This document shows, piece after piece, positions 37,998-42,913 of a stretch of 42,913 nucleotides of DNA; positions within the stretch are counted from its first letter, which is position 1, and each line of letters starts with the position of its first letter. The stretch comes from a virus, in the IMG/VR virus record IMGVR_UViG_3300031825_000024, positions 1 through 42,913 of that record; one strand, written 5' to 3'. The notes beneath the pieces are model-generated. The model made no database searches. It saw only the letters and a program-made list of their open reading frames with translations, and had not been told where the DNA came from. The position numbers were made by a program, and so were the translations under genes.

Positions 37998-40097
37998 TCA
38001 GGTCAGTTCGTTGCGCTTGATATGGAACACGATGCCCCCCGGACTTGGCTTCTTCCAGACGCCCAGCTTGCCGTGAGGCGTGTCGGTTCCGCGCTCCCTG
38101 CGCTCGGAGATCTGGACGCCCTTGGCTTTGAGCGCGCGCTCGACCGTCCGCGACCAATGGGGCTTGGCGCCGAGCGCACCGAGTTGGAAGGCATCCATGC
38201 TCTCCGTTATCTGCGCCAACGGATACCACTCCCCCTCCTCGAAATGAGGGTTCTCGTCGAGCGTCTGCGCGATCAGATTGATGATGTCCAACTCCCCGTC
38301 CTCTCCTGTTTTCTGAAGGGTGGCCGGCAGCAGCACGCCCAGGCTCTCTCCCGCCTCCGGCGGGCCAAGGTGCACGCTCTCGCGCCGGAACCACCGCGGC
38401 TCGCCATTGTCGATGAAGATGTTCCCCTTGGCCCTGTCGAGCCGCGCATACAGGTGCCGCTGGTTGTCGGGCACGCCATAGAGCTTGGCGTTCTTGGCCG
38501 TCATGGTGAAGAGGGTATACGCCAGCCGGACCACTGGCCCTTGGGCGGACGCACCACGCAGCGAGTCCATCGAGCCGATGAACGACTCAGCGTCGGCGTC
38601 CGGCGGCTTCTTGGTGTGCGCGGAGACGAAGACGGCGCAGCGCGTCTCGACGGCGATGCGCCTGAAGATGCGCCAGGTCGCCGCCATCTCGGCGTTGTTG
38701 TTCTCCTCGCCCTCGTGGAACTCGATGAAGGGATCCGCGATGAAGACGTCGATCCGGTTGCGCTTGATCTGCTCGATGATCTTCGGGACGTTGGCCGTGG
38801 TCGCGAGTGTGCCGTCGGGCTTGCGCCTGGCCATGAGCAGCGGGCGCTCGACGCCCGAGTCGTAGAAGAAGCCAGGCTCGCCGTCGAGCAGGGTGTCGGA
38901 TGTCCTGATGCCGAAATGCTCTCTGACGGCGCCGATGCGCCTGCGCAGCTCGTCGTGGTCGTCCTCCTGGTTCCAGTACCAGACCTTCGCGCGCTTGGGC
39001 ACGTCGAAGCCGAGGATGTCGGATCGGCCGGCGGATAGCGCGAGGCCTATGCTCGCCGCGAGCTGCGTCTTGCCGGTACCGCCAGGGCTGATGAGCGCGG
39101 TGACGAAGGTGCGTGCGAGCAAGGCAGGCACGATCCATTCTCGTGGCGGGATGGCGTGGGGGTCGAAGTCCTCCAGCGGCGTCGGCTTTGGCCATTCGTC
39201 GTTTTGAGTTGGATCCGCTTCGGAACCAGTTGCCAGCTCGACATGGTCGAACTCGACATCTGCGCTGCTCGACCCGATCGGGCTGTGTCGGTAGGCCGCG
39301 GCGTTATTCACGATGACCTCGAGGCGCTCCGCGCTCCACGGCGGTTCGCATCTCTCGTTCCAGTCGGCCAGCATGACGTCGAGCGCGTCCGATGGCGAAA
39401 GCCCGAAGTCCATGACCCTGGCCGCGACGCGATAAGCCGTGTCGTCACCGCCATTGCCCTCCATCGAGAGCTCGGCATGGTTTTTCAGCCACGTCGCCGC
39501 TCGTGCGGCCGCGAGTTCCTCGTCGACGCCTTCGAGCGCCGCAGTCGATTCGGCTTTGACCGGCCTTGGCCCCGATACCATCGGCAGGAGCCAGCCGGGC
39601 GCCTCCGGCGCGTCACCGGCCGCGCTCACCTCATACCGCTTCCCGTCGATGATGGATCCGGGGCCGACGACGTAGCCGCCATCGCCGCGCACGTCGATAC
39701 CGTTGCCGAGGGTGGACGCGCTGTTGCGGATGTACGACCCAGCCGCGCATGTCAGATAGATATGATTGCCGCCGCTCGGCGTACTGATGGTTAACGCTGG
39801 CGGCAGATCGCTGTTGCGAAGTTCGAGCGATTCTAAAGAGAGTGAGCCGTTCTTGCCATTCTTGTTGTCGATATCGAGGACAAGCAGGCCATCGCCGGTC
39901 GCGATGCCGATATTGTAGTCCAGCGGTTCGCCGCTGAAAGCCTCGGACCAGAAGCGGTGCACCCGCTCGGGATCGGACGAGGCCCTGGTAACTCCCCCTT
40001 CGACTGCAGGGGTCTTGCCATTTGGCAGCAACGGAAAAACCCGACGGCCTTGCCTTGCCAGGGCGACCGCCTGGCTGCGGAGAGAATCGTCTGCCAT
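37998..40097 (-). CDS. Bifunctional prim-pol / AAA+ (RepA-like) helicase
   Basis: 699 aa from the ATG at 40097 with AAGGAGA upstream. Prim-pol domain, residues ~1-190: NIGIATGDGLLVLDIDNKNG with the catalytic acidic pair, TPSGGNHIYL and DVRGDGGYVVGPGS. Helicase domain: Walker A SPGGTGKTQLAAS near residue 335, Walker B RIDVFIADPFIEF, and a sensor-like VFVSAHTKK. A short winged-helix-like C-terminus follows. It should prime and unwind phage DNA for the family A polymerase encoded at 5-7 kb. It is encoded beside the candidate origin. Confidence 0.88.
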   Translation of the reverse strand: MADDSLRSQAVALARQGRRVFPLLPNGKTPAVEGGVTRASSDPERVHRFWSEAFSGEPLDYNIGIATGDGLLVLDIDNKNGKNGSLSLESLELRNSDLPPALTISTPSGGNHIYLTCAAGSYIRNSASTLGNGIDVRGDGGYVVGPGSIIDGKRYEVSAAGDAPEAPGWLLPMVSGPRPVKAESTAALEGVDEELAAARAATWLKNHAELSMEGNGGDDTAYRVAARVMDFGLSPSDALDVMLADWNERCEPPWSAERLEVIVNNAAAYRHSPIGSSSADVEFDHVELATGSEADPTQNDEWPKPTPLEDFDPHAIPPREWIVPALLARTFVTALISPGGTGKTQLAASIGLALSAGRSDILGFDVPKRAKVWYWNQEDDHDELRRRIGAVREHFGIRTSDTLLDGEPGFFYDSGVERPLLMARRKPDGTLATTANVPKIIEQIKRNRIDVFIADPFIEFHEGEENNNAEMAATWRIFRRIAVETRCAVFVSAHTKKPPDADAESFIGSMDSLRGASAQGPVVRLAYTLFTMTAKNAKLYGVPDNQRHLYARLDRAKGNIFIDNGEPRWFRRESVHLGPPEAGESLGVLLPATLQKTGEDGELDIINLIAQTLDENPHFEEGEWYPLAQITESMDAFQLGALGAKPHWSRTVERALKAKGVQISERRERGTDTPHGKLGVWKKPSPGGIVFHIKRNELT

Positions 40098-40117
40098 GAG
40101 GTCTCCTTGTGAGGCGT

Positions 40118-40130
40118 TTGTCGCCTTCGA
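40118..40130 (+). promoter_or_regulatory. Operator-like motif copy in the prim-pol leader
   Basis: TTGTCGCCTTCGA, 20 nt upstream of the prim-pol ATG and downstream of its promoter, in inverted orientation to the copy at 40140-40152. Two copies facing each other could allow repressor looping or block elongation. Confidence 0.6.
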
Positions 40131-40133
40131 CGA

Positions 40134-40168
40134 TTGACTATCTAAGCGACAACAGCGTAGCTTGTCTA
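40134..40168. promoter_or_regulatory. Overlapping divergent promoters sharing one operator
   Basis: Minus: -35 TAGACA (40168-40163), 18-bp spacer, -10 TAGATA (40144-40139), towards prim-pol. Plus: -35 TTGACT (40134-40139), 18-bp spacer, -10 TAGCTT (40158-40163), towards 40200. The motif copy TTGTCGCTTAGAT (minus, 40152-40140) lies in both spacers, so one bound regulator could control both directions. Confidence 0.65.
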
Positions 40169-40199
40169 CGTCGATGACGTGATCGACGGGGAGAAGAGC

Positions 40200-40451
40200 A
40201 TGAAAGAAGTGACCACACAGCAGGAGGCCGCGGCGCTGGCAGAAGGGCTTTCGGGCTTCCAGGAGCTCGTCGAGCGGCACCTGGCCGAGTCCGGCCTGTC
40301 GCAGACGCGGTATTCCGTCGAGGCCTATGGCTCCGTGGATTTCATGCGGCTGCTGCGCGCGGGCCGCAACTTCCGCATGGATACGGTCGCGCGCGTGCTC
40401 GGCTACATCTCCCGCACATCTCCTCCGTCGCCCTCCACAATTGACGCTTGA
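40200..40451 (+). CDS. Small putative helix-turn-helix regulator (Cro-like position)
   Basis: 83 aa from the ATG at 40200 with GGGGAGA upstream. The central part (SGLSQTRYSVEAYGSVDFMR, then LLRAGRNFRMDTVARVLGYI) has the helix pattern of small phage HTH proteins (GxSxxxF...L..GRxxxxxTxxRV). It is divergent from the replication helicase gene across a shared operator, where a Cro-like early regulator would sit. It may compete with the XRE repressor for the same motif. The HTH assignment is tentative. Confidence 0.55.
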   Translation: MKEVTTQQEAAALAEGLSGFQELVERHLAESGLSQTRYSVEAYGSVDFMRLLRAGRNFRMDTVARVLGYISRTSPPSPSTIDA

Positions 40452-40477
40452 CAAGCGACGAAGGCGACAGCTAGATA
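40448..40477 (+). promoter_or_regulatory. Near-consensus promoter with operator in the spacer
   Basis: -35 TTGACA (40448-40453, perfect), 18-bp spacer, -10 TAGATA (40472-40477). The spacer holds CTGTCGCCTTCGT on the minus strand (40470-40458). It is the strongest promoter seen in the window and drives the genes from 40512 to the right end. The -35 overlaps the stop codon of the gene at 40200. Confidence 0.75.
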
Positions 40478-40511
40478 CGAACACGACGACACGAGACGAG
40501 GAGGCGACAGG

Positions 40512-40556
40512 GTGATTGTCAGGAGGGTCGATGCGCCGGGGAGCGGCGCGAAGTGA
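40512..40556 (+). CDS. Possible 14-residue leader peptide
   Basis: GTG start with GAGGAGG seven nt upstream; MIVRRVDAPGSGAK then TGA. Its stop overlaps the GTG start of the next gene (GTGA), which would couple their translation. The strong ribosome binding site otherwise has no gene to serve. Too short to be sure. Confidence 0.35.
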   Translation: MIVRRVDAPGSGAK

Positions 40557-41212
40557 ATACGAAAGAGGCGGCAGAGATGGAGGCTGGGATGGGCAAGGTG
40601 CAGATCGACGAAGCGAAGATCACGGATAGCGGCAGGAGGCCGAGCGGCGACTATGCCGCGCTTCAGAAGGTGCTCGACGAGGCGTATCGCCAGTCGGCCG
40701 AGGGCAAGGGCAACGCCCGACACGCCAACGACAAGCCCTTCACGGAGCAGCCGATCCTGTCGATCGGCCGCATGGTCGGCCCTGGCTTCGCCGCCGGGCA
40801 GGTTATGAAGAAGGCGCAGGAGGCCATCGGCATGGCGGCCCGCGGCGAGACCGAGGCCGCGGCGAACGAATTGCTCGGCGCGATCGTCTACGCCGCGTCG
40901 GCCGTGGTGCTGGTGCGGGAGAAGGGCGTCGCGCTGGCGCTCGCCGCGAACGCCGACGTGATATGGGGCCGCGAAGCCGTGGCGGTCGAGGCAGACGCCT
41001 CCCGCCTAATCGAGCCAGAGGTGGCGGCTGACGTCGCGCCTCGTGAGTTCAAGATCTGTGACGAGGTGCGGATTCTAACCAGCGACGTGCCCGAGTGGGG
41101 CACCGTCCTCAATGTTATCGGCGGTTATGTCCGCGTGCGCTGGCGCGACGCTTCCGGAAACGGCGGCGTGCGGATCTTCCCGAAGGCGAGCCTGGCCCAC
41201 GTCGACGATTGA
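40553..41212 (+). CDS. Conserved phage protein with C-terminal KOW/SH3-like domain
   Basis: 219 aa from GTG 40553; an ATG at 40577 is an alternative start. The helical middle (KPFTEQPILSIGRMVGPGFA, then GQVMKKAQEAIGMAARGETE) matches a conserved phage hypothetical with the pattern QPI..I.R.VG.GFA.GQ..KK. The C-terminal ~55 residues (CDEVRILTSDVPEWGTVLNV, IGGYVRVRWRDASG) resemble a KOW/SH3-like barrel. No function established. It is first in the right-end operon under the strongest promoter. Confidence 0.6.
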   Translation: MNTKEAAEMEAGMGKVQIDEAKITDSGRRPSGDYAALQKVLDEAYRQSAEGKGNARHANDKPFTEQPILSIGRMVGPGFAAGQVMKKAQEAIGMAARGETEAAANELLGAIVYAASAVVLVREKGVALALAANADVIWGREAVAVEADASRLIEPEVAADVAPREFKICDEVRILTSDVPEWGTVLNVIGGYVRVRWRDASGNGGVRIFPKASLAHVDD

Positions 41213-41296
41213 GCGCCCAAGAGCGCCTCCTGACAGACCCTGTCGGTCTATAGGACCAATATCCTACAATTGACGAACCCAAAGGGGGATATGCCT

Positions 41297-41743
41297 ATGA
41301 CGACGCTCGCTCTCGACCTCGGCACGACGACCGGCTTTTGCGTCGGAGACAGGCGTGAGGCGCTCATTTCCGGCACCTGGAACCTGAAGCCGCAGCGCTT
41401 CGAGTCCGGCGGCATGCGCTACGTCAAGTTCCGCAAGCAGCTCGACACGCTGCACGCGACCTTCGGGCTGAAACAGATCTGGTTCGAGGAAGTGCGGGCG
41501 CACAAGGGCGTCGATAGCGCACACGTCTACGGCGGACTGATGGCGACGCTGCAGGCCTGGAGCGAGGACAATTCCGTTCCGTGCGCCGGCGTACCCGTCG
41601 GCGTCATCAAGAAACACGCCACCGGCAAGGGCAACGCGAACAAGGAGGCGATGATGGCCGCTGTTCGCGAGCTAGGCTTCGAGGTGGTCGACGACAACCA
41701 CGCCGACGCGATCGCGTTGTGGCTGTGCCAGACGGAGGCGTGA
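41297..41743 (+). CDS. RuvC-like Holliday junction resolvase
   Basis: 148 aa. TLALDLGTTTGFCVG with Asp7 (strand 1 of the RNase H fold), then IWFEEVRAHKGVDSAHVYGG with the second acidic residue, and DDNHADAIALWLC with the C-terminal Asp pair: the RuvC/RNase H-type catalytic set. Phage resolvases of this kind resolve recombination junctions before packaging. AAAGGGGG eight nt upstream favours the ATG at 41297 over the one at 41291. The preceding 84-bp gap holds two small hairpins (AGACC/GGTCT; TAGGA/TCCTA) with no clear promoter. Confidence 0.82.
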   Translation: MTTLALDLGTTTGFCVGDRREALISGTWNLKPQRFESGGMRYVKFRKQLDTLHATFGLKQIWFEEVRAHKGVDSAHVYGGLMATLQAWSEDNSVPCAGVPVGVIKKHATGKGNANKEAMMAAVRELGFEVVDDNHADAIALWLCQTEA

Positions 41744-41744
41744 C

Positions 41745-42344
41745 ATGAGCGGACTCAACACAGCAGGGCTGGTGGCGGAGCTGCGGGAGTGGGCTGACGC
41801 GGAGGACAACGGCGGTTGCGTCGAATTTCAGATGCGCACGAGCCCATGCCGCCGCGCAGCCGACGCCCTTACCGCACAGGCCGCAGAGCTGGTTGAGGTG
41901 CGGCGTCTATTGGAGCGCGCTCGCACGAGTAGGCGGGAATGGTCTGATGACGCGATTCAGCAGGATGACCGCGCCACCGAAGCCACCCGCTCCCGCGACG
42001 AAGCCCTAGCCGCACTCAAAGCAGCTGAAGAGGCGACAGACGAGCGGATCGATACGGCTTGGGCAGACGGCGCCCGTTTCGTTATGAACGAACTGGACAG
42101 CCTTATCCCCGATAGCCCGCTCGTTCGGAGCAAGCTTGTCGACATCGATCTGAGGATTGCCCAGCGCTACGCCGATGCCATCGCCAGCCGCAAGAATCGC
42201 CGCGCCCGGTCGGTTCTGGAGAACAGCAAATCCCGTCTCGCGGATGCCAACTCAAATCCAGGGACGGAACAGAGGGAGGCGGGACGCAACCCGGCCTACG
42301 ACGGTCCGATGGGAATTTTCGAAGGTTACGGAGAAGAGCCATGA
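41745..42344 (+). CDS. Hypothetical coiled-coil protein
   Basis: 199 aa. Begins MSGLNTAGLVAELREWADAE and has CRRAADALTAQAAELVEVRR, a pattern common in phage ead/ea22-like accessory proteins. The middle is a charged coiled coil (DRATEATRSRDEALAALKAA) and the C-terminus is polar. Starts one nt after the resolvase stop and overlaps the next gene by 4 nt. Function unknown. Confidence 0.6.
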   Translation: MSGLNTAGLVAELREWADAEDNGGCVEFQMRTSPCRRAADALTAQAAELVEVRRLLERARTSRREWSDDAIQQDDRATEATRSRDEALAALKAAEEATDERIDTAWADGARFVMNELDSLIPDSPLVRSKLVDIDLRIAQRYADAIASRKNRRARSVLENSKSRLADANSNPGTEQREAGRNPAYDGPMGIFEGYGEEP

Positions 42345-42913
42345 CACAGACCACCCCCTCAACCTCCGCGCAGGGGCCGGTGGCCGATGCCGCCGAGTTC
42401 CTTATCGAGCGCCTGAACGACTTCGAAAGCGAGATTGGCGGCGACGCCTTCCGCGAATGGGCTGGCCATGTCCACCCTGCGATGGCGCGCTTGACTATGG
42501 CCTTGCGCGCCTCCCCATCCCCTGCCTCGGATGCGTCACCGAGCGGGGTGGATGCGGTGGCCGGTATCTACATCGCCAGCAAGACTACGCACGGCGCCCG
42601 TTGGCGGGATCTGCGGGCGTCAGGCGCGCCAATTATCTCGACGTGGATTGACGAGGCCGAGGCGGGCGCTACCAACGACTGGCCTGACCTTTGGCATCGT
42701 TGCGTTCGCGAGGCGCGGCAAGCCGCTGTGACAATCGTCTATCGGGAGCCGGGCGAAACCCTCAAGGGAGCCTTCATCGAAATGGGTGCGGCCTTGGCGG
42801 CAGGCCGTACCGTATTCGCGGTCGGCTGCGACGAGTTCTCTGTCCGACATCACATGCGCGTCGTTCCGTGCGCCTCGCTTGATGAAGCGCTCGACCTCGC
42901 CCGCGCCTCCCTC
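42341..42913 (+). CDS. Nucleoside 2-deoxyribosyltransferase-like protein, 3' truncated by the window edge
   Basis: 191 codons visible without a stop. The N-terminal ~60 residues (AEFLIERLNDFESEIGGDAF) are a separate helical region. The second part (GIYIASKTTHGARWRDLRAS, PIISTWIDEA, then EPGETLKGAFIEMGAALAAG and VFAVG) matches phage nucleoside 2-deoxyribosyltransferase-like proteins with a Rossmann-like fold and a conserved Glu. It could scavenge or alter deoxynucleosides. The ATG overlaps the previous stop (ATGA). The end of the gene is outside the window. Confidence 0.78.
   Translation, partial: MTQTTPSTSAQGPVADAAEFLIERLNDFESEIGGDAFREWAGHVHPAMARLTMALRASPSPASDASPSGVDAVAGIYIASKTTHGARWRDLRASGAPIISTWIDEAEAGATNDWPDLWHRCVREARQAAVTIVYREPGETLKGAFIEMGAALAAGRTVFAVGCDEFSVRHHMRVVPCASLDEALDLARASL

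Noticed and set aside
42341-42913. Direct circular continuation of the last gene into position 1
   Set aside because: The last gene ends in frame at the final base, but the repeat protein at position 2 is in a different frame and belongs to another family, so sequence must be missing between the ends.

Overview
The window reads as a nearly complete genome of a temperate podovirus of an alphaproteobacterium, probably Hyphomicrobiales. It has high GC content and tightly packed genes, many joined by ATGA or TGATG overlaps. The host inference rests on phage copies of factors typical of that class (a GapR-like protein, a CcrM-type DNA methyltransferase, a GcrA C-terminal domain) and on a DUF1515-type protein. 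The left end opens inside a 27-bp tandem repeat in a truncated gene and the right end cuts a second gene. I infer a contig broken at that repeat, probably from a circular or permuted molecule.

Layout. 1-7.6 kb (+): DNA metabolism. It holds a DUF2800 PD-(D/E)XK-type protein, a DUF2815 single-strand binding protein, GapR-like, TSCPD-domain, CcrM-like and GcrA-like proteins, a family A DNA polymerase, and a terminator. 7.6-9.8 kb (-): tRNA-Glu(CUC), a small membrane protein, a tyrosine integrase and an XRE repressor with palindromic operators. 9.8-11.7 kb (-): lysis cassette with overlapping spanins, SAR endolysin, holin, a small lipoprotein and a secreted protein. 11.7-30.4 kb (-): virion and packaging genes. 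In transcription order they are a DUF1515 protein, a metallophosphoesterase, an HNH nuclease, large terminase, portal, scaffold, major capsid protein, a second capsid-region protein, T7 gp11/gp12-like tail proteins, a gp13-like protein and four ejection-type proteins. 30.6-35.1 kb (mostly -): proteins built from a small GPDG-type module, tail fibre, M15 peptidase, and small terminase far from the large subunit. 35.2-36.8 kb (+): small accessory genes ending in a terminator. 36.8-40.1 kb (-): a winged-helix protein, an iteron-like repeat array and a prim-pol/AAA+ helicase. 40.2-42.9 kb (+): a small regulator, conserved phage proteins, a RuvC-like resolvase and a deoxyribosyltransferase-like gene.

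How the parts fit. An asymmetric 13-bp motif (consensus TTGTCGCCTTYTG, often TTGTCKCCTTTTG) recurs in most intergenic regions. In at least seven of them it lies in the 17-18 bp spacer of a recognisable -35/-10 promoter. At the repressor gene's own promoter it forms a perfect 14-bp palindrome. This looks like a genome-wide operator network that could silence replication, packaging, tail and lysis promoters together. Two of these promoters place the -10 only 6 nt upstream of the start codon, which predicts leaderless mRNAs. A second repeat system, nine copies of CGGGTGAG(A/G) in both orientations at 37.5-37.75 kb beside the prim-pol helicase, is a candidate replication origin or the binding array of the adjacent winged-helix protein.
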